DNA of 64,000 bases, taken from assembly GCA_030247855.1 (NCBI GenBank), contig JAPDRN010000079.1, positions 105,838-169,837 on the forward strand, read 5' to 3'. Origin of the DNA: Knufia peltigerae. Taxonomy: Eukaryota; Ascomycota; Eurotiomycetes; Chaetothyriales; Trichomeriaceae. Of the stretch, positions 20,740 through 32,463 are shown one piece after another. Below the pieces are notes generated by a model. It ran no database searches. It was not told the DNA's origin and was given only the letters and a program-made list of their open reading frames with translations. Position 1 is the stretch's first letter. Every line of letters starts with the position of its first letter. The translations under genes were made by a program, and so were the position numbers.

Positions 20740-21465
20740 GGGGCCGCCATTTTCAAATGGTCATCATCTGGCCTTCTGGGATGGGCCGGGCGTCAACGTA
20801 TTGTACAATAAAATAGGTCTTTGCTGGTTTAATTTGAGCGATGTGCTTTTTCTGGTTCTTGTTCGTCTCCTTGTTCGATATGGATGCTATAACTCCTGGG
20901 AACAAGAGACCCCGGAGATGACAAAAGGACAACGTTTTGATTTTGCAATTTTCGTTCGATTCGTTTTTTTATCTCCTAAAGGACTATTTGTGCCCCTAAC
21001 CAAACGTATGACTTTACTGTCTGCACTACCCTTTACAATAGAAAAAAAGCCTGGAAAGACCCGCGGGGAGAAACCTGGCAGTGGGGACATTTGAGTACTC
21101 CGTACAAAACATCCTCTCTTTTGCCGTTGCCTCCCGCTAAGCCCAGGCAACGAAGAAAGTCCCTGAAAAGCTACAACATCAATCATTTTGCCTCCAGAAC
21201 GGACCCAAAAATCAGCAATCAGCAATTAGCAAGCATCCCTCCCGTAGCACCGTATGTCGTCCGGAAAAGTCGACCCGTCTGCACTCGCAAACAATGTGTG
21301 TCGTGGGGGAGGTCATCGTGTTTTCAACACCGCGCGCGCATCACCCAGGATGCAGCAGCTTCGCAGCTGTTTCGCCACCATTTCCTTTCCAGTTGCAACT
21401 CGCGTCAAAAAGTTCATCGCCAATTCCACACGAGTCCAAAGTCTCATCTGGTCGGTCTCGCACGA
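20740..21465. other. Intergenic: convergent 3' regions
   Basis: Lies between the stop codons of the kinase and the PWWP protein. It contains the palindrome-like GTACTCCGTAC at 21095-21105. No gene seen. Confidence 0.45.
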
Positions 21466-23563
21466 TTACTCTGTGGCCTTGACAACTTCGCTTGCCTCGG
21501 CGGCGGCCGGTGCGGATTCTGGCACCTTCTCCACGACTTCAGGCGCAGGCACAGGGGCAGGGGCGTCGACCTTTGGGGATTCTTCAACGACATCAGCAGG
21601 CTTTGGCTCTTCGGTCGAAGCTGGAGGTTCGGCACTGTGGGCTGCAGGTGCTTCAGCAGGCTTGGACTCGGGCTCGTTCTCAGGAGCAGGCTTTTCCTCA
21701 GACGTTTCCTCAACAGGCTTCTCCTCTGCGGGTTTTTCTTCGGCAGACTTTTCCTCGGTAGCCTCAGGTTTCTCGGTGCTTTCTTCCGTCTTTTCGGCCG
21801 GGCTATCCTCGGTCTTTTCATCGTGGACTCCATTCGTTGCTGGTGATGCCTTGGCCTCTTTGTCAGTGCCGGCGTCAGCCTCAGGCGGTTCAGCACCGAG
21901 GATCTTGTTCCACTGGGTCAGAAGCTCAAGTGATCGCTTCCGGAAGTTGAACTCTTCATCACGGGGAATTGTATTGAGCTTGATCAGAGCCTTCAGGACT
22001 TTGTTGATCTTGGTCTGTCGAATGATGCTGACTTCTAGATCGGTGTAACCTTCAAGCTTCTTGATGAAGTTGGACATTTGCGGCATTTCATCCTCCTGCG
22101 GCGCTTGGTCACGGGAGAGGAAACCCTTTTGCAATCTGTGACGGAGGAACAATACTAGAAAGAGTCAGCCGAGAGCCCAAAACCCGTGTTTGTGGTCAGT
22201 ATACCTTCTTTCTCGCGCGCCTTTCGTGCCTCTGCTGGATCCAAGGGCTTCTCCTCTACCTCTGGCTCGGCGTCGACCATCTCTTCGTCCTCAACAGCAG
22301 CCTTGGACTTTCTCTTCTCGGACTTCGCCTTGCTTGCTTTCTCTTTAGGCTTCTTCTCTTCCGTCTTGGGAGTCTTGCTGGTGGTTAACTTGATCTTGGG
22401 AGTCTTTGCAGGCTATTATCAGAATCAGATCACGCCGTTAGACAAACGCTAGGAATACTCACCTTCTCAGATGCTTCATCGTCGCTGTCTGCCTCCTTCT
22501 TTCTCTTCTTGGACGACTTTTTGGGCGCGGCCTCGGCGTCGCCCATCTCAACATCTGTGTCGACTTTGGCTTCGCTCTTGCGCTTCTTCTTGTCGGCTTT
22601 GGCAGCCTTCTCTGCTTCGCGAGCCTCCTTTGCATCAATATCGGCTTGCAACGCAGCATTATGTTCATTCAACATATTCTTGAAGAAGTCGATATCATGG
22701 CCCTCGGAAGCCACTTGATATGCAGCCAGAAGATTCTTCGATTTGCCCTTTTCAGGTACATCCTTGCAGTCTTCCGGGTTCAAGGGGGTCAAATCGGTGT
22801 TATGGATCCACGCACTGTGACTTCTCAGTAAGGCTTGCGTTAGTATGTTATCAGCCAACTCACAATTCGTTGGTGTACAAGAACATCACGGGGAATGTTC
22901 GCTCATTCTCTTTCTTGCCGCCCTCAGCGTATGCCTCATTGTAGGTGCCATCGGCTTTCTTAGTTGTGACGGGTCTGGTATTGATGAGGATTTCTGGAAG
23001 CATTTCCTCATCACAGATGATAGACGGCCAAGGCGGATAGCTCTTCAGTCGAGCGATGTAGTATTCACCTGGCTGAGCATTCGTGTGTGTGATTTTGGAC
23101 ATCGACTTCTTCTTATTGAGCTTCTTGGGCACAATGGAAGACTTTCGCTTAGAAGCAGGTTTCTTCTCTGCAGGCGTTCCATTTGTCTCTGTCTGAGGAG
23201 CTTCTGTTTGTTCCGCCTCTTTCATCTCCACATCAGCTGTTGCAGGTGCTGGTTCTTCCTCTGGAGCTGCGGCTGGTGGCTCAACGTCGTTGGGAGGCTC
23301 TGACGCCGCTTCAGGTGCACCATTGGTGGTTGGTTCCGCTGGTGCTGCGAATTGAGTCAGTTGAACGACCGCGTTACGTGACAATTGTCAGACTTACCTG
23401 CTGTTTCAGCTGGCTTCGGCTCATTGGAATCCTCAGCCGACAACGCACCAGACATCTCCGCAACAGCGCCAGAAGCTGGTTCTGCTAGAGATGGGGGAGC
23501 CTGATCCTCAGGTTGCGTCACCTTGACGGGGACTTCGGTCTGAGCAGGGGTTTCAGAATCCAT
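21466..23563 (-). CDS. PWWP-domain chromatin protein with TFIIS-N/IBD-like region
   Basis: Five exons: 23563-23398, 23344-22864, 22814-22463, 22412-22205 and 22154-21466, all in frame, about 631 codons. After an Ala/Pro/Glu-rich N-terminus, the PWWP domain starts at YYIARLKSYPPWPSII (motif PPWP) and ends with LYTNEFAWI, which is formed across an intron. A lysine-rich coiled segment follows (DAKEAREAEKAAKADKKKRK). Then comes a helical block (EVSIIRQTKINKVLKALIKL ... FRKRSLELLTQWNKIL) resembling the TFIIS-N/integrase-binding-domain fold of LEDGF/HDGF proteins. The tail is about 130 acidic residues with repeated EEKPAEEKP units. PWWP domains commonly read H3K36 methylation; yeast Pdp3 (NuA3b) is a functional analogue. 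Nuclear histone-mark reader is inferred; the complex it joins is unknown. Confidence 0.87.
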
Positions 23564-25523
23564 GTTGGTGGTTAATGTGAGTGAAGTTGAGGGACGCGTC
23601 AATGAAAGCGCGACGGTGAATTTGAAGTCTGAGGTACCAATTAATCAGTAAGGAGACTCGTCAAGACGATGGCAATCGGATGAACAAGACAATCAAAGTC
23701 ACAGTGCAGCCCGACAGATGCTGTGCAGCTTGAAGACCTGACGCGACAAGAGCAGCAAGGCGCAGCTGGATCTGAGCCAAACAAGAAGGGCCACCAACCA
23801 GAAGAGCCTGTCCAGGACAACAATGAGGGTGCCGGATAGGATGCGACAAAGACTGTGATGGTGTTGGTAGTGGACAGATAGAGAGGGTAGAGAAGATTGC
23901 GACCGATGGATCAGAGTGACGGCAGCAATGGGATGGATGATGGGGGGAGGAGAATTGAGAAAGCGACGCCAACTAAAGGCCTTGGGGGAGAAAAGCCGTG
24001 GCAGCCAATCACCGTCGTTCATTGATCTGCCTCCCAATGACTGCGCCAAGCCTTTCTCCGGATCAGATCGAGAGAGAGAGTGCTCGCCTGCACCATCGCG
24101 ACGCTTGGACTGGTGGCCTTGTCTTTGTCTTATCCAATATGTTTCAAGTCTGCCTGTGCTGCCGGGAAAGGAAGCAAAAGAGTACTTACTTGCGATTGAC
24201 TCTTGGTGGTCTGCTGTGTGCTTTGATCCTTCCAAAACAGCTTTTGTTGGAGCATGCGCGACAGTTGCCGAAACTCCGTATGAAGTAGTAGAGCAAGCGA
24301 CCAGTGAATCTGCGGTCGCGCTGATCACGACTCGCAATGCCTTCTCTTTCCAGAAAAGAGTAAAGATTGATTCTGTTGATCAAGGAAACAAGCGCGAAAA
24401 AAGCACAAGAAGACAAGAAGGCTGGGAATCAGTGCGTTCGGCCTGGCGATGATGATGGCCGCGAATGTTCCGGGTGCTGAACACATCGTTCCCCAATTGG
24501 GTCCATTTCTTCGTGAAGAAAATTAGGCAGGTTGGCCGCACTCCAGCTACTGACTTCATGTTTTTCTCACCTACTTTGCTGCTGGGGACGTGTAGGGAAG
24601 AGTAGAATTGCCCTCCATGCTCAATGCTCACATATAACAGTTGTCTCCATCATTGACTTGTCGATCAGGCATCAAAGATGAGTTCGTCGAGAGGTTTATT
24701 CTACGACCAAGGAGCGAATTGGCGAAACCATTTGGCGTGGGGTGGGTAGGTACTTTACCTTCCAGCGAGTCATGATTCACCGTATTTTATCCGGTGGTCC
24801 ATTCAGGCCAGATCGAGCAATGTAGTCTCGAGACACTCCCTGGTACTCGTACCTCAAGGACGAAATCTTCGACCCAAAGCAATTGGTAGGTCTTCTGGAA
24901 ATCTACATCGTTCTTTGATGGGTACAGTCAATCTGCAATGTTACACGACCTCATGGAAGCAAACATTGCCTTTGAAAGGCTTACACACTACCTGAATCCT
25001 GATTCTCTGGTCCCATGATCTTGACCTAATGCTCAGGTTGAACTTGGCTCATGCACTACGAAGCCTTCAAATTCCATTTACTGTTCTTAGCGATTTCCAG
25101 GCAGTCCAATACGAACTCATCAACTGAGTAAAGGGGCGTGATCTTCGCTATGGATCCGCGATGCAAAAAGCCGTACTTGTGTACCCGATACGGGAACTTG
25201 CTCCAACAAGAAGGAAAACCATCCGGTCACCTTGTCTCATATATTCTGCAATGTCTCTCTTTCGAGGCGTCGATGTATGCAAGGTATTTATCAGTCGTGC
25301 CATGCCAGCTGGTCATCATGTATTTGGACCTTGTCTTGTCTTTTGTCTTTCTACACTGCTCTCCCACTCCCTCGCGCTGCAGTCATATCATCCTCAGAAA
25401 GTCAGACTCCTTTCGCCAACAACTTCCTCCGAAGCCCTCCTTCCAGAAAGACAAAAGAGTTGAGTCATCCCCGACAACGACATCAAGTCCTCCTCCGTCG
25501 AGTCTCTTAGGCGTTTGTTTATC
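23564..25523. other. Intergenic: about 2 kb divergent region
   Basis: Long spacer between the leftward PWWP gene and the rightward membrane protein gene. Short ORFs on both strands (for example at 25138) show no family motif or good composition. Probably promoters and leaders; no RNA gene recognised. Confidence 0.45.
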
Positions 25524-26800
25524 ATGCAGTCGGTCTTGCGTGCAATCGCCGGACCAGTGTACATCGGCATGATCCTGCCGTTTGCGATGATGATCATTCA
25601 GTTTCAAGGTGCAGCAGCAGCGTCGGAGTATACTGGAACATACTTTACCAGCCCACCGGAATACGGTGAATATCCCAATAACGACGTCAATTATACCGTG
25701 GAATATGGCGACATCCCTTATTTCACATGGAGGACGAACCTCACCTCTCTCAACCTCGTACTTCGTACCTCATACAACCAAGCATCATGGCCCCTGATGA
25801 GTTGAGTTTGATTCCCGTTGCCTCATTTATCCCTCTCCATCCAAGGGACGGCGTCCAGCCCACCAAACCATTGGCTTTGGCTTTGGCAATTCTGTCCATT
25901 TGTCAACTTTTTACTGTCACTGCTCCTGTCAATTTCACTGACTTCTCTGAACACATGACAGCCTCATTTCTAGATGTTGAATACAGTAAAGACTTGCTAT
26001 ACCCCGATGGAACCTTCACGTCCAAATATGGGTCTGGGTTCTACTTGGTGATCGAAGATGCAGAGACAGACTACGCAATAGCCATGTCAATGTACTTTTA
26101 TATTACTGCCCCAGGAGCGACGACATCGAGGACATCATCATCGTCATCATCTCCGCCGTTGGAATCAGCTTCTTCTGCAACGACCAAATCAACAACAACA
26201 ACACCACCACCAGAAGCCTACACGTCTTCCGAATCCGCACAATCTTCCATCTCCAGTATTACAGTGAGTGCGAGTGCGAGTGCAAGTACAGACACACCGT
26301 CAACGCGATCAACGTTTGATGCACTCGAACCATCGACCCCATCTTCCTCATCTGCAGCGGCGACGTCCTCGGCCGATCCACAATCCAAAAACACAGACAC
26401 GGCATCTCCATCTTCTCATACCACCAGCATCATCGCAGCCAGCATAGGCGGAGTCTGTGCCGCGGTTGTAATTTTTGGAATTGCAATCTACCTTGGAATT
26501 CGGAGACACAGGCGTTGTCGTCGTGGTCGCCGTCATCGTCGCCGGTCACATTACGATGCGAATAATCCCCTCGACAACAATAAAAATGATGACGACGATA
26601 CGAACGCACAAGTCACGGAAATAGATGGGAACTGCCGAACCAACTATAGTGTTCTACCCACTTACAGTCCTTCAGAAGACGTCAAGGCTCGCTCGTCGCC
26701 GTCGTCGTCTGCGTACAACGACGACGCACGTCCCGGCGACGCTGCTGGTGCCGTAGAACTTCCGGTTCGCCATCATGACTCGGCGGAACTGCCTGGGTAA
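25524..26800 (+). CDS. Single-pass membrane glycoprotein with Ser/Thr-rich stalk
   Basis: Two proposed exons, 25524-25800 and 25962-26800, about 371 codons. Residues 1-34 are a signal peptide (hydrophobic IGMILPFAMMIIQF, Ala-rich cleavage region). The ectodomain has YTVEYGDIPYFTWRTNLTSLNLVL, typical of fungal small Trp-containing ectodomains, and NxT/S sites. About 100 residues rich in Ser/Thr follow, likely O-mannosylated, then one TM helix (IIAASIGGVCAAVVIFGIAIYL), a very basic stop-transfer segment (RRHRRCRRGRRHRRR) and a polar tail with LPTYSPSEDV. The layout resembles Mid2/Wsc-style wall sensors, but no WSC or CFEM cysteine domain is present. The intron donor (GTTGAG) is weak, so the junction is uncertain. 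Function unknown; a cell-surface role is inferred. Confidence 0.68.
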
Positions 26801-27363
26801 GAAAACGAAGTGGTCAGTATTTGTTCAGGAGCAACGCTAGGCCAAGGGCAATTTCAGTGGTAGTAGCAGAGGCAATGGCAGTAGTGGTGCCAATAGGAGA
26901 CGGTGCACTACGAGTGTATACACCGTAGGTTAGGGGGTCTTTTGTACATGTTTGCACAGCATATACAAACAAATCCGGTCCCGAGTGTGAAATTTTTCTC
27001 GTTGTAAATATTATGTACTTTGCTATTAACAATTAAGTAACCATCTTCAATTACCCTGCACATGTGCAGTTAACTACAAATGCAGATGAATCGTCGTGTA
27101 TGGATTGCCGGCGTCGGCTATCGATATCTCTCGGATCAGTACCAGTACCAGTACCGGTAAGCTGTCGTCTTTCAATCATGCAAAAAAGAGCGCATAACGT
27201 CGTAAAAAATCATCAGGCATCGGGGGAGACTTTATCGGGTCGATACGTATCGGCTTGGCGCCCGTCTCGAGAAACCACCAGTCCTCTCTCAACCATTTCT
27301 CAAGCCCCGTCGTCCACTTCTTGAAAAGTTTTGGTCGGTGGTAGTCTTGAGGGAAGGCCTGGC
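26801..27363. other. Intergenic: convergent 3' regions
   Basis: Between the membrane protein and the PAP2 gene. It includes a short direct repeat (three CAGTAC units, about 27137-27154). No gene recognised. Confidence 0.45.
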
Positions 27364-28896
27364 CTAACTGGAATTGATCACAACAGGTCGTTCTGGCACC
27401 CAAGCATCCATTCTACCATTCTTCAACCCTGGTTCCGTGCCATTGGACTCCTCAAGCGAGACTTGTACCGGCTTGTGAATCCTGACCACCCACAAGAACC
27501 AGTCTTCGAAGGGTAGCAGATTCAGCAGCATCCGATTCATATTCCAGCCGAGCCCGCAGATCATGGCGCCGGCCACCGCGTCGAGAATGAAATGATTCGC
27601 CGTTGAGACGATGGCAACGAGGATCGCAAAGGGGTATGTGAAGCCAATGGCAAGGCAGGCCAGGCGTCGCCTACTGGGGAGTCTGATCTGGGGTGCAAGT
27701 TCAGGGTGCGAGTTGTTGAAGAAAGGTAGATGGATCGATTGTGAACGTCGATGCTGAGGAGCGAGTGGGATGGTCATTATGGTCAGTCCGACAAGTAGTG
27801 AGTACCCAAAGTGAAGAGACGGCATGGCAGCTATTGCGGGAGAGTTCGTCAGTCATGTATATCTCCAATATGCAAGTCACAGGACGCTGTAAGTACCGAG
27901 GTAAATATAAAAAACATACCATATTGATTACAGAACTTGTTCTGTGTCCATACACTGCTTGCCCCGTCTTTCCCATGCACCGTGTCCACGAACCCAAAGC
28001 TCTTGGCAAGTTCGGCGTCTGGACCATCATAGTCAGGATCACTCAGGAGTCTCGGCGGCATGCACGGCCAAAGCGTGAAAACGACAAACGCCAGCAGATT
28101 GCAAGCGGCCATGGTACGTCTGCGGGCCTCGTATAAACCTGGTCTGGCTGCTAAACCATATCCTTCTTGAGTGATTCCTTGAGGCCCAGCACCCCGACGT
28201 AGAACCACTCGATTGCTCGTGATGGTGTAGTAGTACAACCAAACCAGAAACGCAATGGTCCCGGGGATATGAATGAAAGAGTATAGCCAGTTGATAGACA
28301 TCATCAGGCGCGGAAATGACATGAAGAACTTCTGGATAGGTATCTCCCAGAAGATATGCAGACGTTGTTCCCATGCGATCACCTGCAGGGCATGTCGGCG
28401 CGCGACATGAACAGTCCCCTCAACGACAGTGACCGCTGTAAATGCCCGTCCGAGTTGGTACACCTACACATTGTTAGACTTGTGTCTTCAGCTTGATGTG
28501 CACCATCTCTCTTACCCAGTATATCAATGCCCAATACCAGGCCTCAACCAAGAAGGGAAACTTGTGCAGAAGCCTGCTTAGCAGTCGATTCCGAAACACT
28601 GCCGTGTTTGGTGTCTGCAGAACCCTACGGTATCCCATGATCCTGACTTCTCTTTCTCGCCATTTGTTCTCCTGCGAAGGCAGTAAAGAAGGTGATAGGG
28701 ATCGTTTGGAGTGTGAGAGCCGGGCATCTTCAATGTCCAGATCTTCGTCGGTTTCGATTTGACGAGCCTCGGGCAGGGATTCATTCCAGAATGGGCCTCT
28801 TGCAGACAGCTTGGGATCAGTGGCTCGATTGACCCATGCACCGCCAAATAGCAGTCCAACCACCACCAGCGGTTCGAGGTATGCGCCTGCCCCCAT
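27364..28896 (-). CDS. PAP2-family integral membrane phosphatase/phosphotransferase
   Basis: Exons 28896-28516, 28463-27920 and 27830-27364 join in frame to 463 codons. ATG 28896 is chosen because it begins the hydrophobic GAYLEPLVVVGLLFGGAW segment. PAP2 signature motifs are visible: NQYAAMPSLHFGYS, formed across intron 2 and containing the catalytic His, and STANHFILDAVAG with the second His and Asp. Several hydrophobic spans (MMSINWLYSFIHIPGTIAFLVWLYYY; NLLAFVVFTLWPCMPP) fit a multi-pass ER/Golgi protein. The Aur1-type inositol phosphorylceramide synthases and fungal PAP2_3 proteins share this arrangement, but the loops differ enough that the substrate (lipid phosphate or phosphoinositol transfer) is not assigned. 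The last exon ends with a soluble tail of about 50 residues. Confidence 0.87.
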
Positions 28897-30207
28897 GGCG
28901 GACGACGGTCCCGATTTTTGAAATAATGTGAAAGGTAGTGAAAAGTTGCGCAGACAGTCAGTAGCAGTATGATAGGACAAGCTGCTAGAGAGAGTAACGA
29001 TCAGGTAACCGAGGTCAGTGTCAAGCGATCAGGGAAGGTATGGGTATGTTAACTGTTTGGGCTAAGACAGAATGTAGTGAGATGCAAGGCACAGCGGGGT
29101 ACGAGGGATGATGGAAGAGTGAGACGGTGAGAACACGAGGATGAGTCAATCAACAAGATACGGATAGCAGGCAAGGCATCTCTCTGACCGTCTGTCATAA
29201 TTCATGCGCTGGTCGGCTGCTCGGTCGACGAGTGAGGTCGAAGAGAGCGAACTGGTCGGCGCATAGAATCCGACCAGCCGCGGGCGCATCGCTTAGGATT
29301 TGTCAACAGAGCGAATTGGCTTAGGCAGCAGTAGCTCAAGAGCATAGACAAGTAGTAATCGCTTCTAGACAGTGCCGACGAGGACAAGGCGTACAAGAAG
29401 AGAAAACGCCTTTTGTGATGGTGCAAGTTAATGCACGAGTGAGAATAGCTTCTTTTTCAATTTATCCCGCCACTTCCGCTGACTGATGCTGTGATGCATT
29501 GAACAGACGACCTTCCAACACGACCACAATCTCATATTCCCTTTCCAATAACTTGCAACCTGTGTTGGTGCTACTCTTACGCAGTTATTTAGCAAATATA
29601 TCATGTTTGATTCCCTCGATGGCTGCTTCTACTCGAGTGTGTCTTCTCCCCTCTACTTTGGTGGTCGCGTGAGCATAAGACGATCAATTGCACTAACAGA
29701 TCATCGACTTCCGACCAAATCCGGAGCCCCGGTCTTTCATACACACTGTGAATGCCATTGGACGCCATAGGCTGTCAACTGCCGGGTGGCTAGTTTGTGC
29801 ATATCAAATGCCGGATTGTGCTGCACCGCTGCCTTTGTGCAAAACGCTATTGCAACATGGCTGTCGACAGCCTTTCGGTCGAGAGTCTGGCAGCGTTGCC
29901 GATATCGTCGTCAACGTTGTATGAGTGCCACACCAGGTATCTGCGTTGTTGACGTGTTGGTTCCTCGGATGTGTTTTGCCTCTGGTGTCATCCTTGAAAT
30001 CGTAAATTCATATCGTTAGTCGTAATTCAAGGACGCCAATCTCGATACTGGGCTGTTCGTAAAGTGAGCCTCGACATCAGCGTTACCCATCGAGAAAAAT
30101 CCGAGTGATCGCACAATTGTCGTGACCCGTCTTTCTCGAGATCTGCCTGTCCAGAATTCGTTGAATATCGTGAAGAACCTACTGGAGGTGGTTGATGTTG
30201 GATCACC
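28897..30207. other. Intergenic spacer, about 1.3 kb
   Basis: Upstream of the PAP2 gene and downstream of RCL1, both on the minus strand. Only short unrecognisable ORFs; no RNA gene or repeat seen. Confidence 0.45.
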
Positions 30208-31428
30208 TCAACCAATCTTCCTGCCCACATTGCCAACTCCTCTCCCCACGATACTGACTTGCAACAACCCCTCTGCCTTCTCACCCTCAGCATCCTTAAT
30301 CCCCCATCCTGCAGCTCCAAAAGCATTCAGGTCCCTTGCCAGTTGAACAGTCCTCTCGTTCGCCAGTACATCCCGCCCGAGACAGACTCTTCCGACATCT
30401 TCACTTCCCATAGCCATCAACGTGACCAACGTCTCAACAGCTTCACCACTCACGCAGCCACCCCTCTCGATGCTCTCGAGCAATTCAAAAGCCGCCATCC
30501 GCCCGATGTCTTCTGCCGGCTTACCACCCTCTGGCGGACAAACAGCATCTGCGCTATAAAACGCACCTGTCGTGCTCTCCGCAACCAGACTCAGCCCGAA
30601 TCCAAGGCCTACCTTCCGCTTTGTAATTCCCTGACTTGAGCGATCTTGCACCGTGATGAACTGCGCACTGCCCACGTCGCTGAAGATATAGATGTCTGGT
30701 ACAAATTGATTCAACACTCCTCTTGCAGTTTCAATCATGCGCGCATTGTTGTTCCCACTCACGCCGGTACTGTACGCCACGCCTCGAATCCTCTTCACTC
30801 GTCCGGGGTTCATGAAATGTAAGGTCTTCGGCAATCGAACCTGGTGCCCAAATAAAAGTTGCACTTCGCCGACCCCTCCCACCCCCCGTGGGCCAGGATT
30901 ACTTCTTTTGAGTATCCTCAGTTCAATGTCGCGTTCGATGCCGAATTTTTCGTAAATGGGTAAGATCGCGGTCCTCACACTATCCACGGACAAGTCGCCC
31001 CATTTCTCCGTGGCGCTCGTGATTACGCCTTGCCCTGTGAATAGTATGTTGAATTTGCTCTTGCTGAACGGTGCCAGCAGGCATATAGGGATGAGAAAGT
31101 AGCTCAACCCCCGAGTATTGTTCGCGGCAATCTCATGTCGTATGACTCCAGAACTCGACGCGCCACTTCCACTCGCAGAACCGGTGATTAGGCCTGGCCG
31201 ATAGAGAAGGACCGTACCGGTGTACGAGATTTCGATATGTGATCCATTTGTCAGTGCTTCAAGGAGACGGAGGAATGAGATTTCATGAGGGGCGAGACCT
31301 GGGTTGGTGGGAGAGTCGGGACGGATTTGGTCGATGCGTATGGCGCGGCCGAGGAGGGTCGATAAGATGACTCGAGAGGTCAAAGATTTGTGAGAGGAAA
31401 GGCGGAGGGGAGGCTGAGATGTCGACAT
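30208..31428 (-). CDS. rcl1: RNA 3'-terminal phosphate cyclase-like protein, 18S rRNA processing factor
   Basis: Single exon of 406 codons in the RTC/Rcl1 family. Rcl1 acts in the nucleolar SSU processome with the GTPase Bms1 and is implicated in A2-site cleavage of pre-rRNA; it lacks cyclase activity. Visible family blocks: GRAIRIDQIRPD near the N-terminus, ALTNGSHIEISYTGT, RGLSYFLIPICLLAPF, and GRVKRIRGVAYSTGVSG in the insert domain. The C-terminal region lacks the catalytic-His motif expected of true cyclases, consistent with Rcl1 rather than RtcA. Length matches Rcl1 proteins (about 370-400). It is divergently arranged with BNA1 across about 400 bp. Confidence 0.93.
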   Translation of the reverse strand: MSTSQPPLRLSSHKSLTSRVILSTLLGRAIRIDQIRPDSPTNPGLAPHEISFLRLLEALTNGSHIEISYTGTVLLYRPGLITGSASGSGASSSGVIRHEIAANNTRGLSYFLIPICLLAPFSKSKFNILFTGQGVITSATEKWGDLSVDSVRTAILPIYEKFGIERDIELRILKRSNPGPRGVGGVGEVQLLFGHQVRLPKTLHFMNPGRVKRIRGVAYSTGVSGNNNARMIETARGVLNQFVPDIYIFSDVGSAQFITVQDRSSQGITKRKVGLGFGLSLVAESTTGAFYSADAVCPPEGGKPAEDIGRMAAFELLESIERGGCVSGEAVETLVTLMAMGSEDVGRVCLGRDVLANERTVQLARDLNAFGAAGWGIKDAEGEKAEGLLQVSIVGRGVGNVGRKIG

Positions 31429-31835
31429 TATGAGCGCTCCGGATGTGTTGGTTTATCGCTGCTGCATGTTTTCTTTATTTCGCGGTGATTGTTGTCTGTC
31501 GCTGCTGAACTGCAGAATCAATCCTTTTCGTCTCTCTCCGCATCCAAAAAAATTCTCCGCACGGCGATAAAGAGTGCAACTTTCCCGAGCGCGCGCAGGG
31601 AATCAACACCTGATACTCCGTATCTTTCTCCATATTTACGAGTATCGAGTATCATCTGTTAAATCGTGACTCCGCTTGTTGTATTTGTAAGTCTATCCAA
31701 TATTACACTCAACTCATCGGCGCGTGAGTCAAAACATTCAGAGACGGTACATATCCAGAGCCACTGATTCTGCAATCACCCATCTATCCTAAAGTGCGCA
31801 GGAAGCATCTTGACGCGGACAGTCAAGCCACAAAG
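31429..31835. promoter_or_regulatory. Shared divergent promoter region of RCL1 and BNA1
   Basis: About 400 bp separate the two start codons, so this stretch must hold both promoters. It contains TACTCCGTA at 31614-31622 and pyrimidine-rich tracts (for example 31531-31552). No specific factor site could be assigned. Confidence 0.5.
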
Positions 31836-32463
31836 ATGGCTGCGTTGAACCTACCCAAATGGCACACATGACCCATGTACTCATACACCATGTTCAACCC
31901 AAAACTAATAACCATACAGGCTGGAAGATAACTCCCACCTCCTCAAACCTCCGATCAACAACTATTGTGTCTACCCTTCATCGCCTGCAACCAGCGGACT
32001 GACAGTGATGGTCGTCGGCGGTCCCAACGCTCGAACAGACTACCACATCAACACTACCCCCGAATTTTTCTATCAACACAAGGGGTCCATGCTGCTAAAG
32101 ACAATGGACACATCGACGACACCTCACACCCCCGTTGACATACCCATCCACGAGCATTCGCTATACCTCCTGCCCGCCAACACGCCCCACAACCCAGTGC
32201 GATTCGCCGATACCGTTGGTGTTGTGCTCGAACAGCCACGGCCTTCAGACTCTGTTGACACGCTGCGCTGGTACTGCAAGAAATGTAACAACATTGTACA
32301 TGAGGCGAGTTTCCATCTCACGGACCTGGGCACTCAAATCAAAGAAGGTGTCCTCGCTTTCGAGAACGACATGGCCGCCCGGACATGTAAGAACTGCGGG
32401 ACGGTCGCAACGTCGAAACCCGCAGAGGGTGAAATACAACAGCCGCCGAGATATCCTGAGTAA
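31836..32463 (+). CDS. bna1: 3-hydroxyanthranilate 3,4-dioxygenase
   Basis: Cytosolic non-heme iron enzyme of the kynurenine route from Trp to NAD; it opens 3-hydroxyanthranilate to the quinolinate precursor. Proposed exons 31836-31861 and 31920-32463, 189 codons, the usual family length. The conserved N-terminus LNLPKWLEDNSHLLKPPINN appears only if the two pieces are joined within the Trp codon. YHINTTPEFFYQ supplies the first metal His and the Glu; ANTPHNPVRF supplies the second His. The rubredoxin-like C-terminal site CKKC ... CKNC, typical of fungal and bacterial enzymes, is intact. The intron (58 nt, branch CTAAT, acceptor ACAG) needs a GC donor (TG/GCACAC). An alternative start at ATG 32005 would delete conserved N-terminal residues. 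The stop codon lies 7 bp from the MSH1 stop. Confidence 0.88.

Noticed and set aside
25138..25572. 144-codon frame upstream of the membrane protein gene
   Set aside because: No motif and mixed composition; it overlaps the true start exon in another frame.
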